Notes under the pieces: generated by a model
What the model was told of the DNA's origin: nothing
The model's input: only the letters and a program-made list of their open reading frames with translations
Databases searched by the model: none
Shown: positions 52,748 through 64,000 of the stretch, piece by piece
How positions within the stretch are numbered: position 1 is the first letter of the stretch
How the letters are laid out: each line of letters begins with the position of its first letter
NCBI GenBank assembly: GCA_024640405.1
Contig: JAHEFB010000020.1
Coordinates: 1 to 64,000, forward strand
DNA from: Alphaproteobacteria bacterium
GTDB taxonomy: Bacteria; Pseudomonadota; Alphaproteobacteria; Rhizobiales; Aestuariivirgaceae
Direction: 5' to 3'
Length of the DNA stretch: 64,000 nt
Position numbers and translations under genes: made by a program

Positions 52748-54028
52748 ATGCTATACATGATGTATGAAATGAATCACGCAGCCATTGCACCACTTCGGAT
52801 GGCCGCAAAATATGGTCACCATTTCTGGACCAATCCGGCGAACCCGGTCGCAGACACCGAACTTGGCAGGTCATACACAGCGTCGCTTGAAATGTTTGAA
52901 CGTCTCACAAGGCGATATGGAAAACCGGAGTTTTCCATTACCAGCACAGAAGTCGACGGGAAAAAGTGTGCAGTCAAGGAAAGCGTCGCCTGGGAAAAAC
53001 CGTTTTGCCGGATGCTGCACTTCAAACGTCAGTTCATCGCAGCGCCCAAGGATCCCAGACAGCAACAGAAAATTCTCATAGTCGCACCGATGTCTGGGCA
53101 CTACGCAACCTTGCTGCGTGGAACCGTTGAATCCATGCTGCCGCACGGCGATGTTTACATAACCGACTGGGTGGATGCACGCGATGTGCCGAGTTCAAGA
53201 GGCAGTTTCGACCTGGATGACTATATCGACTATGTCGTGGACATGGTCCGCCATCTTGGCGAGAACGTTCATGTCATGGCCGTATGCCAGCCAACAGTTC
53301 CGGTGCTTGCAGCCGTGTCGCTGATGCATCAGCGAAAGGAAAAAGTGCTTCCGGCTTCCATGATATTGATGGGCGGTCCTATCGATACCCGGCGCAACCC
53401 CACTACCGTCAATGAAATGGCAACCGAACGCGGCATCGACTGGTTCAAGCGGCATGTCATCGTGCGCGTGCCGTTTCCAAATGCAGGCTTCATGCGCCGT
53501 GTCTATCCCGGCTTCCTGCAATTGTCAGGTTTCATGACCATGAATCTCGACCGGCATCTTGATGCGCATCGTGAGCTGTTCAGGCACCTTGTTGACGGTG
53601 ACGGAGACTCAGCTGAAAAACATGAAGAATTCTATGATGAGTATCTGTCCGTCATGGACCTGACTGCGGAGTTCTACTTGCAGACCGTGGACAAGGTGTT
53701 CGTGAAACAGGCCCTGCCAAAGGGCGAATTCACCTATCGCGATCAGTTGATTGAACCTGCGGCCATTACCCAGACCGCCCTGATGACGGTTGAGGGTGAA
53801 AGGGACGATATTTCCGGTATCGGGCAATCGGAAGCAGCGCATGAGCTTTGCACAAGTCTGCCGGAAGAGATGCGTGACCATCACCTGCAGGCAAAAGTTG
53901 GTCATTACGGCGTGTTCAACGGATCGCGCTTCCGGGCTCACATTGTTCCGCGTCTTGTCGCTTTCATGCACGCACACAATCCAAAAGCCTCACGCACCAA
54001 AGCCAGGCGTCTGGAATCGGTTGTCTGA
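52748..54028 (+). CDS. phaZ: Intracellular polyhydroxyalkanoate depolymerase
   Basis: A 426-residue enzyme that breaks down stored polyhydroxybutyrate in the cell. The lipase-box-like active site has cysteine (MAVCQPTVPVL), as in known intracellular PhaZ1 enzymes, with SGHYATLLRGTVESMLP and VGHYGVFNGSRFR (with the histidine) also conserved. The ATG at 52748 starts MLYMMYEMNHAAIAP, the usual PhaZ N terminus. No PHA synthase gene is seen in the window. Confidence 0.95.
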   Translation: MLYMMYEMNHAAIAPLRMAAKYGHHFWTNPANPVADTELGRSYTASLEMFERLTRRYGKPEFSITSTEVDGKKCAVKESVAWEKPFCRMLHFKRQFIAAPKDPRQQQKILIVAPMSGHYATLLRGTVESMLPHGDVYITDWVDARDVPSSRGSFDLDDYIDYVVDMVRHLGENVHVMAVCQPTVPVLAAVSLMHQRKEKVLPASMILMGGPIDTRRNPTTVNEMATERGIDWFKRHVIVRVPFPNAGFMRRVYPGFLQLSGFMTMNLDRHLDAHRELFRHLVDGDGDSAEKHEEFYDEYLSVMDLTAEFYLQTVDKVFVKQALPKGEFTYRDQLIEPAAITQTALMTVEGERDDISGIGQSEAAHELCTSLPEEMRDHHLQAKVGHYGVFNGSRFRAHIVPRLVAFMHAHNPKASRTKARRLESVV

Positions 54029-54117
54029 TTCGCCCGATCAGGCATAGCCTTTGCCTGCTTGGCCGTTCGCTCAATCGGAGCGCATATTTGCAAAGGCGAA
54101 TCAGTTATTATCGGAAC

Positions 54118-54879
54118 ATGTCCCTTTCACCTCTCAAGCGCCTGTTCATACCGGAAACCGACAGTCCGAATGGCCCCGATGTTCTGCTGATTGACGGTCG
54201 CAGGATATCCGTTCGCTATCGTGCGAACACGCAGGCCAAGCGAATCATAATGCGAATGGAAAAGGATGGCACGGGCATCATACTGACCGTGCCGCCGGGT
54301 ACTGACGAGCAGGCCGCCTATCGGTTTGCACTCGGCCAGACCGGTTGGATATGGCAAAGACTGGTCCCGGAGAACCAGCAGGCGGATCCCGCGATCCTTG
54401 AGGGATGCAGCATCACCATTCGCGATGTTGAACATGTGATTGAAACCGCAACCGGTCGCGGTGCACCGGTTCACATTCGTGATCTGCCGTCGCCGCGCCT
54501 ACTGGTTCGCGGTGATGCGAGCCACATGCGCCGCCGGATCACCGACTTTTTGAAACGCGAAGCACGGCATGATCTGGAAAGAGCATCGCGTGGCTATGCC
54601 GACGCCATGCAGCTTGATTTCATGCGGCTGAGTGTGCGTGACACCACAACCAGATGGGGATCGTGCTCCAGCACCGGCACGCTTTCCTATTCCTGGCGAC
54701 TGATCATGGCCCCGCCAAAAGTCCTCGACTATGTATGCGCTCACGAGGTTGCCCATATCGAGCAAATGAACCATGGCCCTGAATTCTGGAAACTGGTGAA
54801 TCGGCATTGCCCGCACACCGACTTCGCCAGGAAGTGGCTGAAACGCCACGGCCATATGCTACACAAACTACCGGTGTGA
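54118..54879 (+). CDS. YgjP-like zinc metallopeptidase (DUF45/SprT-like)
   Basis: A 253-residue soluble protein. Its C-terminal half has RDTTTRWGSCSSTGTLSYSW and the zinc motif CAHEVAHIEQMNHGPEFW (HExxH plus a distant histidine). The family is probably peptidase-like; function is unproved. The start at 54118 is chosen over an upstream TTG at 54088; neither has a clear Shine-Dalgarno. Confidence 0.88.
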   Translation: MSLSPLKRLFIPETDSPNGPDVLLIDGRRISVRYRANTQAKRIIMRMEKDGTGIILTVPPGTDEQAAYRFALGQTGWIWQRLVPENQQADPAILEGCSITIRDVEHVIETATGRGAPVHIRDLPSPRLLVRGDASHMRRRITDFLKREARHDLERASRGYADAMQLDFMRLSVRDTTTRWGSCSSTGTLSYSWRLIMAPPKVLDYVCAHEVAHIEQMNHGPEFWKLVNRHCPHTDFARKWLKRHGHMLHKLPV

Positions 54880-54937
54880 AACCTGCATCAGGTGAATCGA
54901 AAATTGTAGAACTGAAATCCTTGCACAGTCTTGAACA

Positions 54938-57061
54938 TCAACGGGTTTGCAGAAGTTCATCAAGCCGGCGTTGATTTCTGGTTTTTTCAACTTGCCGCCG
55001 CTGTGCGCGGTTCACCTCCGGTTCAGGCTCAGGTTCCGGGTCTGGCGACAGGAAAATACTCCGCAAACTGTCAACAAACCCGCCACGATTGTACAAATTG
55101 TCTTCGTCCGCATAGGCAATGGCCGGCCCGTCCGGCTGGTAAAATCCGGGCAGTGGTACCGGGTCAAGCTGCGCATGTGCGGGGTTCATGACATTGGCAA
55201 AAATACGCGCCGGCATGGAGCCGCCGGTTACTCTGTTGGTGGATGAATTGTCATCGTTGCCAACCCATACAGCCGCAATCAGGTGAGAGGTATATCCGAT
55301 GAACCAGGCGTCACGATAATCCTGCGTCGTTCCGGTTTTGCCGCCCGTTTCGTGGCCCCTGACGCGCGCTGCCTTTCCGGTACCTTCTTCGACGACATTG
55401 CGCATCATGTAGTTCATGGCGCCAAGCGACTCGAAGGAGATGACAGATCCCGGTCCACCTCCGGAACGCTCGTACAGCACCTTGCCGTCCCGTGTTGTGA
55501 TACGTGTGATGGTATGTGGAATCACACCGCTGCCGCCATTGGCAAACGGCACATAGGCGGCCGCCATCTGAAGAATCGACACTTCTGACGTTCCAAGTGC
55601 CAAAGATGCATTGGCAACCAGCGGGTAGGTAACACCCAACCGGCGAGCCGTCCTGGCCACGTTTTCTGGTCCGACCTCTACAGCAAGCTTTGCAGCCACG
55701 GTGTTGATGGATGATGACAGCGCCTTGGTCAGGGTAACGGGACCGAGATACTTGCGCTTGTAATTGTCCGGCGACCAGTTTCCAAAGGTCACCGGCTCGT
55801 CAATCTTGCGGGTCTTCGGGGTCATGCCGGCATCGATCGCGGTGAGATAGACGAATGGCTTGAATGCCGAACCGGGTTGCCGCTGCGCTTTGACAACGCG
55901 ATTAAACTGACTCTTGATGTAAGAACGCCCGCCTATCATGGCGCGAACCGCTCCGGTGGTGTCCATGACAACCATGGCGGCCTCAGAAACCGCAAACTTC
56001 CTGCCGTTTCTGGCAAGTTCATCGCGCAGTGCCCGTTCGGCCGTTACCTGAAGTACCGGGTCTATTGTGGTTTCGACGACGACACTGTCCTGCAAATCAC
56101 CGATGAGCTCCGGCAGGGTTTCGCTGACCCAATCCACAACATATCGCTTGGCCGGAATATAGGTTGACCCCGGTGGCCTCGCACTCACGCCTCGGGTCGC
56201 CTTTGCCTCGGCCTCTGTGATGAATCCGGCGCGGACCATATCCGACAATACTTCACGTGCGCGGGCATTGGCACGCCTGGTGCTGGTAATCGGATTGTAG
56301 CGACTTGGGGCTTTCAGGACAGCGGCGAGTACCGCTGCCTCCGACAGGTTCACGTCGCGTGCTGATTTTGAAAAGAACCTTTGTGCGGCCTTGTCGATGC
56401 CGGTGGCACCTGCACCAAAATATACCCTGTTCATATAAAGCTGCAGAATCTCGTCCTTGGAATACTTGCTTTCCAGCCAGATCGCCAAAATGGCTTCCTG
56501 CACTTTTCTCTCAAGCGTCCGCTCAGGTTTGAGAAACAGGTTCTTGGCCAATTGCTGGGTCAGCGTAGAGCCGCCCTGAACGGTGGCTCCGGCACGGTAG
56601 TTGGCATATAACGCGCGCAAAATTCCGAACGGATCAATGCCAAAATGTGACCGGAACCGCCGGTCTTCAATAGCAATGATCGCCTGTGGAACATAGGGTG
56701 GCAATTCATCGATGCGAACCGCATCACCAAAAAATGCGCCTCGTTCAGCCAGGACCGATCCATCCGACGCCAGCAGCATGATGCCTGGTTCACGCTCGGG
56801 AATGTTGAACAGGCCCTTCTGGTCCAGGTTAAAAAACAGATAGGCGGTGGTTGCAAACACTGCCACCATGGCCCACAAGCCCACCATCATGCTCCACGAA
56901 ACAAGCCTGAATACGAATGAGCGCTTGCGCGGCGATTTTCTGCTGCGGCCGTTCATATTGGGCCTGGCATCAGATTTTCTGCGTGGGCCAGGGCCTGAAA
57001 ACACAGGTTCACGCCGGCGCGGTGCGCGGCGCTTCTGCTTTTTTTTGCCTATCCCAAACAC
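54938..57061 (-). CDS. Class A penicillin-binding protein 1A
   Basis: A 707-residue bifunctional peptidoglycan synthase. A basic cytoplasmic tail and one membrane helix (about residues 50-77) precede the glycosyltransferase domain with catalytic glutamate E132 in IEDRRFRSHFG and GGSTLTQQLAKN, and the transpeptidase domain with SxxK at 398-401 (GSAFKPF), SxN near 451 (SSINTVA) and KTG in GGKTGTTQDYRDAW. Start codon GTG with AAGGA ten bases upstream. Confidence 0.95.
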   Translation of the reverse strand: MFGIGKKKQKRRAPRRREPVFSGPGPRRKSDARPNMNGRSRKSPRKRSFVFRLVSWSMMVGLWAMVAVFATTAYLFFNLDQKGLFNIPEREPGIMLLASDGSVLAERGAFFGDAVRIDELPPYVPQAIIAIEDRRFRSHFGIDPFGILRALYANYRAGATVQGGSTLTQQLAKNLFLKPERTLERKVQEAILAIWLESKYSKDEILQLYMNRVYFGAGATGIDKAAQRFFSKSARDVNLSEAAVLAAVLKAPSRYNPITSTRRANARAREVLSDMVRAGFITEAEAKATRGVSARPPGSTYIPAKRYVVDWVSETLPELIGDLQDSVVVETTIDPVLQVTAERALRDELARNGRKFAVSEAAMVVMDTTGAVRAMIGGRSYIKSQFNRVVKAQRQPGSAFKPFVYLTAIDAGMTPKTRKIDEPVTFGNWSPDNYKRKYLGPVTLTKALSSSINTVAAKLAVEVGPENVARTARRLGVTYPLVANASLALGTSEVSILQMAAAYVPFANGGSGVIPHTITRITTRDGKVLYERSGGGPGSVISFESLGAMNYMMRNVVEEGTGKAARVRGHETGGKTGTTQDYRDAWFIGYTSHLIAAVWVGNDDNSSTNRVTGGSMPARIFANVMNPAHAQLDPVPLPGFYQPDGPAIAYADEDNLYNRGGFVDSLRSIFLSPDPEPEPEPEVNRAQRRQVEKTRNQRRLDELLQTR

Positions 57062-57460
57062 GCCAATTGTGTCCTTAGATCAGTATGAACTTTGACTGAA
57101 CCAATCAAAAATCAGGAAATTGATCGGTTCCTCTATGCTACAGCAGCTTTATGGGTTCCTTGAACCCGTGCCGCTATAGTGATTTGCCGGTACACACCGG
57201 GGATGACACCCGGATTCGCACAATTCAGAACGAATTCCGATTGCATACGCGAAAACCATGGCCCTGATCACCTTCAATATGTCACAACGATATGCGAGCG
57301 AAAAGCCGGCGCATCCACGCTCCTGCACCTGAGCGGCCGAACACTAGCGTTTCCGCATTAACCAGCTGTTAACACTGCGGGGCAATGTCACGCACATCAT
57401 CTTTTGTATCCGAGGTGCGACTCAATCTTGTCAGCACAAAGGCAGACTGACAAAGCAAGG

Positions 57461-57467
<7 letters not shown>
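57062..57467. other. Intergenic region between gyrB and the PBP gene
   Basis: 406 bp with no gene. It holds the second copy of the dispersed repeat (57077-57189), a near-palindrome TTAACCAGCTGTTAA (57358-57372), and a 7-bp hairpin TTGTCAG/CTGACAA (57428-57453). A perfect 8-bp hairpin (57461-57481) spans the gyrB stop codon. Confidence 0.5.
57077..57189. repeat. Dispersed stem-loop repeat, copy B
   Basis: Matches copy A at 47271-47386. It shares AGATCAGTATG at the left end, CAATCAAAA and CTTTATGGGTTC in the middle and TTGCCG at the right end. The second hairpin is formed here by GGGTTC and GAACCC. Confidence 0.65.
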
Positions 57468-61105
<3,638 letters not shown>

Positions 61106-61168
61106 TGGAAATGCATTCTCCAGTGCAAAACGCACCAGCGAACATCATAGCGTAACGCGGGTCCAACC

Positions 61169-62278
61169 TTAAACACGCATCGGCATCAGGACATAAAGCA
61201 CCCGGTCGTCGGCAGCGTCGCGCAGAATTGTCGGTGAGCCGGAATCCGACAACATGAAGGTTGCAGTATCACCCTTGAACTGACCGGCAATGTCCAGCAG
61301 GTAGCGAGAGTTGAAACCGACATCAATCGGATCCGAGGAATAGCTTGCTGCAATTTCCTCTTCGGCCGAGCCGGAATCCGGATTGTTCACCGTAAGAGTA
61401 AGCCGGTCTGCCGCAATGTTGAGTTTGACCGCGCGCCCCTTCTCGCTGGAAATCGTCGAGACACGGTCCACAGCCTGCGCAAACACACGGGTATCCACCT
61501 CCAGCGCCTTGTCGTTGCCGGTGGGGATAACCCTCTCATAATCCGGGAATGTTCCGTCAATCAATTTGGAGGTCAACACAAGTCCGTTCAGATCAAATCG
61601 AATTTTCGATGCTGAAAGGGAGATGGCAACGTCACCTTCTTCATCTTCGATCAGCTTGGCAAGTTCCAGGACCGTCTTGCGCGGCACAATGACACCGGGC
61701 ATGCCGGCAGACCCCTCAGGCGCAGGCAGCTCAACCCGTGCCAGACGGTGACCGTCGGTGGCAACGGCACGCATGTTGCCGTCTTCCAGTGTATGCAGAT
61801 AAATGCCGTTCAGATAATACCGGGTCTCTTCGGTGGAAATGGCAAACCGGGTTTTCTCTATCATCAGCTTGAGGTCGGCTGACGGCATGGAGAAAGAGTG
61901 TGTCGCATCGCCGCTGGCAAGGTCCGGAAAATCCTGTGGCGGCAGCGCCTGCAGCGAAAACCTGGACCGGCCCGCGATTATCGCGAGACGGCCTTCGTCG
62001 GGGCCCTGCTCCAACTGCAATTGAGCACCATCGGGAAGTTTGCGGACAATGTCATACAACATGTGAGCCGGCACGGTGGTGGAACCTGCCTGGCCGACAT
62101 CGGCAGCGGTCTGTTCCACTATTTCAATATCCAGATCGGTCGCATTGAGTTTCAGTCCGTCGCCTGCAGCCTGCAACAGAACATTGGACAGAATTGGGAT
62201 TGTATTGCGCCGTTCCACAACCGACTGAACATGGTTCAGCGACTTCAAAAACGTACCGCGTTCAATGGTAACCCGCAT
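61169..62278 (-). CDS. dnaN: DNA polymerase III sliding clamp (beta)
   Basis: A 369-residue sliding clamp, two of which ring DNA. The ATG at 62278 gives the usual N terminus MRVTIERGTFLKSLNHVQSV with VERRNTIPILSNVLL; the C terminus ends ADDRVLYVLMPMRV. Three clamp domains of normal size. Second gene of the dnaA-dnaN-recF-gyrB block. Confidence 0.98.
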   Translation of the reverse strand: MRVTIERGTFLKSLNHVQSVVERRNTIPILSNVLLQAAGDGLKLNATDLDIEIVEQTAADVGQAGSTTVPAHMLYDIVRKLPDGAQLQLEQGPDEGRLAIIAGRSRFSLQALPPQDFPDLASGDATHSFSMPSADLKLMIEKTRFAISTEETRYYLNGIYLHTLEDGNMRAVATDGHRLARVELPAPEGSAGMPGVIVPRKTVLELAKLIEDEEGDVAISLSASKIRFDLNGLVLTSKLIDGTFPDYERVIPTGNDKALEVDTRVFAQAVDRVSTISSEKGRAVKLNIAADRLTLTVNNPDSGSAEEEIAASYSSDPIDVGFNSRYLLDIAGQFKGDTATFMLSDSGSPTILRDAADDRVLYVLMPMRV

Positions 62279-62412
62279 GGCCTGAGCGTCCTCGAATACT
62301 GTCAAACAAGCTGCGCGATCCTTACGATACGCGCAGCCTATCGAGACTTAAGCTGTTGCAGTCGGCTGTGCAAGGTAAAGTCCCGATTCAACAGCCCGGA
62401 CCGCGCCCGAAA

Positions 62413-62421
62413 TGTGGAAAA
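62413..62421 (-). promoter_or_regulatory. Possible DnaA box between dnaA and dnaN
   Basis: TTTTCCACA on the minus strand differs from the consensus TTATCCACA at one base. It is a single site, so no origin is called here; it could give DnaA control of dnaN. Confidence 0.3.
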
Positions 62422-62441
62422 CCGCCCTGAATCGAGCTTTA

Positions 62442-63980
62442 TCAGCCCTGTTCGATCAACCGTGACAACAATGTCACTTCGCGGGCCAGCTTCTCGTCCG
62501 CCTGCATCAGCTCCTCGACCTTCCGTACGGCATGGAGAACCGTGCTATGATCACGGTTACCGAAACGGCGACCGATCTCCGGCAGCGAACGAGAGGTCAG
62601 TTTCTTGGCCAGATACATGCCGATCTGACGCGGACGAACCACAGCCCGGGCACGGCGAGGGCTGAGCAGGTCGGCACGCGTCACATTGAAGTGCCGGCCG
62701 ACTATACGCAGGATGTCGTCGACCCTGACCCGAATAAGCTCAGACGTGTGTGACAGATCGCGCAAGGCAAATGCTGCCATATCCACCGTCATGGGCTGCC
62801 TGGTAAGATGCTGGCTGGCTATGACCCGGTTCAATGCGCCTTCGAGTTCCCGTCCGGCACCGGTAATGCGGTTGGCAACGAACTCCAGAACGTCCTCGGC
62901 AACAATCAGACTGGGGTCCTTGCGCTGGGCCGCTGCAAGCTTTGACTGCAAAATTGACCGCCGCAGGCCAATATCCGGCGCCTCGATATCCACAACAAGA
63001 CCACCAGCAAGACGTGAGCGCATGCGCTGGTCAATGCTTTCAAGCTGTGGAGGCGGCACATCAGCGGCAATAACCACCTGCCGCTTGGCGTCCACCAGGG
63101 AATTGAAGGTATGGCAAAACTCCTGCTGCATCGCTTTGCCCTGCAGGAATTGCAGATCATCGATCAGCAGTACGTCGATAGACTGGAAATAGTCCTTGAA
63201 CGACAAGGTATCGCGCACCTTCAACGCGGCCATGAAGTGATACATGAAGCGTTCCGCAGTGATGTAAAGCACCTTGCGATCCGGATTCAGGTCGCGAATA
63301 CGCCAGGCGATGGAATTGATCAAATGGGTTTTGCCCAGCCCTGCTGCAGAATGAATGAACAGTGGGTTGAAGCTCACAGGCACTCCCGGGCGGGCTTCGG
63401 CCACCCGCATGGCCGCGGCATGTGCCAGCGCATTCGACTGACCCTGGACATAGGTTTCAAAGGTCAGGTTGTGATCAAGTTGCGAACCGCGGTCATTGCC
63501 CTGTCTGGACCCGACCCGCAACGTCTTCGCCACCGGCTCGGCAGCTTCTTCAGACACGCCATCAAGGCTCGCAACCGGGGCAACCGCCTGAGCGGCGGTC
63601 GGCAGCCCGCGGGTACGGACCTGCAAATCCACCAGTGTGACGCCCTCGTATTCGGCTGCACAGCATGCAGTCAGCTGATCCACGTAGTGCGATTTGATCC
63701 AGCTGCGCAAAAACCTTGTCGGCACTGAAACATTGAGCACGCCATCTGCCAGGCTTTCCGGCTCCATACGGGCAAACCAGCTGGTGTAGAGGTCTTCACC
63801 AAGCTCGGCTCGCAACCTGGCCGCGACACGGGTCCATACCCCTCCCAGCGTGGTGCGATTGGGCCCTAGATGCGCCTCATCACCTGATTGACCCGATTGC
63901 CGACCGTCGCTGCCCACCGAGCGATCTGCAACAGGTTTTCGTTTCTGACCCCTTGCCGCCACCTTGTTATTCTCCTGCAT
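62442..63980 (-). CDS. dnaA: Chromosomal replication initiator protein DnaA
   Basis: A 512-residue AAA+ initiator. Domain I (LGGVWTRVAARLRAELGEDL), a variable linker, the AAA+ domain with Walker A SAAGLGKT at 211-218 and Walker B LLIDD near 273, and domain IV with the DNA-binding signature FGNRDHSTVLHAVRKVEEL near the C terminus are all present. The ATG lies 21 bases from the window's right end. Confidence 0.97.
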   Translation of the reverse strand: MQENNKVAARGQKRKPVADRSVGSDGRQSGQSGDEAHLGPNRTTLGGVWTRVAARLRAELGEDLYTSWFARMEPESLADGVLNVSVPTRFLRSWIKSHYVDQLTACCAAEYEGVTLVDLQVRTRGLPTAAQAVAPVASLDGVSEEAAEPVAKTLRVGSRQGNDRGSQLDHNLTFETYVQGQSNALAHAAAMRVAEARPGVPVSFNPLFIHSAAGLGKTHLINSIAWRIRDLNPDRKVLYITAERFMYHFMAALKVRDTLSFKDYFQSIDVLLIDDLQFLQGKAMQQEFCHTFNSLVDAKRQVVIAADVPPPQLESIDQRMRSRLAGGLVVDIEAPDIGLRRSILQSKLAAAQRKDPSLIVAEDVLEFVANRITGAGRELEGALNRVIASQHLTRQPMTVDMAAFALRDLSHTSELIRVRVDDILRIVGRHFNVTRADLLSPRRARAVVRPRQIGMYLAKKLTSRSLPEIGRRFGNRDHSTVLHAVRKVEELMQADEKLAREVTLLSRLIEQG

Positions 63981-64000
63981 CCATAATGTTGTCCCACCAA

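Noticed and set aside
62306-62441. Chromosomal origin between dnaA and dnaN
   Set aside because: Only one near-consensus DnaA box and no AT-rich unwinding region are seen; in many alphaproteobacteria the origin is elsewhere.

Overview
The window reads as ordinary chromosomal DNA of an alphaproteobacterium, most likely from the Rhizobiales (Hyphomicrobiales) or a near relative. This is inferred from gene content: a RegB/RegA-type redox two-component pair beside a Sco1/SenC protein, an MmcB-type nuclease-fold protein, the dnaA-dnaN-recF-gyrB block, a class I lysyl-tRNA synthetase, hisS with the short-form hisG plus hisZ, and short palindromic repeats of rhizobial type. I see no rRNA, tRNA, CRISPR array, prophage or transposase gene.

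Layout, left to right. 1-3.4 kb: leftward glyoxylate-linked operon (malate synthase G, 3-hydroxyisobutyrate-dehydrogenase-like reductase, start of an agmatinase-family ureohydrolase). 3.5-4 kb: small c-type cytochrome with its own terminator. 4-9.8 kb: TRAP transporter (dctP-dctQ-dctM) divergent from a FadR-type regulator, an uncharacterised cysteine-motif protein and a fumarylacetoacetate-hydrolase-like enzyme; this looks like a regulon for a sugar acid or 2-keto acid. 9.8-17.2 kb: pyrD, a DUF952 protein, an S24-type regulator lacking its catalytic residues, a membrane hydrolase, a Bcr/CflA exporter, an M24 peptidase and lysK. 17.3-22.8 kb: DinG-like helicase, a 267-bp MITE-like element, a TerB protein, a glutathione S-transferase and a TPR protein. 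22.8-27.4 kb: leftward operon with a benzoate-CoA-ligase-like enzyme, an alpha/beta hydrolase, a CAP protein and a TPR/glycosyltransferase-like protein. 27.8-31.1 kb: hisS-hisZ-hisG. 31.1-31.9 kb: a gene-free block full of palindromes with an orphan terminator. 31.9-35.1 kb: rpe, gap, a BetI-like regulator and a phosphoethanolamine-methyltransferase-like enzyme.

35.2-39.9 kb: branched-chain amino acid ABC transporter (livGFHM plus binding protein), followed by pyrC and, convergent, pobA. 42.4-47.1 kb: a GT4 glycosyltransferase and a leftward three-gene operon (CrtI/CrtN-type desaturase, PlsC-type acyltransferase, CrtQ-like GT2) that looks like the tailoring part of a glycosylated, acylated carotenoid pathway. 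47.5-49.8 kb: ABC-2 exporter pair and mmcB. 49.8-52.6 kb: regA, regB and divergent sco1. 52.7-54.9 kb: intracellular PHA depolymerase and a YgjP-like metallopeptidase. 54.9-64 kb: PBP1A, gyrB, recF, dnaN and dnaA, all leftward.

The most unusual signals are the MITE-like element between the helicase and terB, which supplies the helicase stop codon; a pair of about 115-bp dispersed repeats with two conserved stem-loops (47.3 kb and 57.1 kb); the palindrome-rich 31.1-31.9 kb block with a possible small RNA; the S24 regulator without its Ser/Lys dyad; and the putative carotenoid glycosyl-ester operon. All comparisons were made by eye, and family names rest on recognised motifs, not on a database search.
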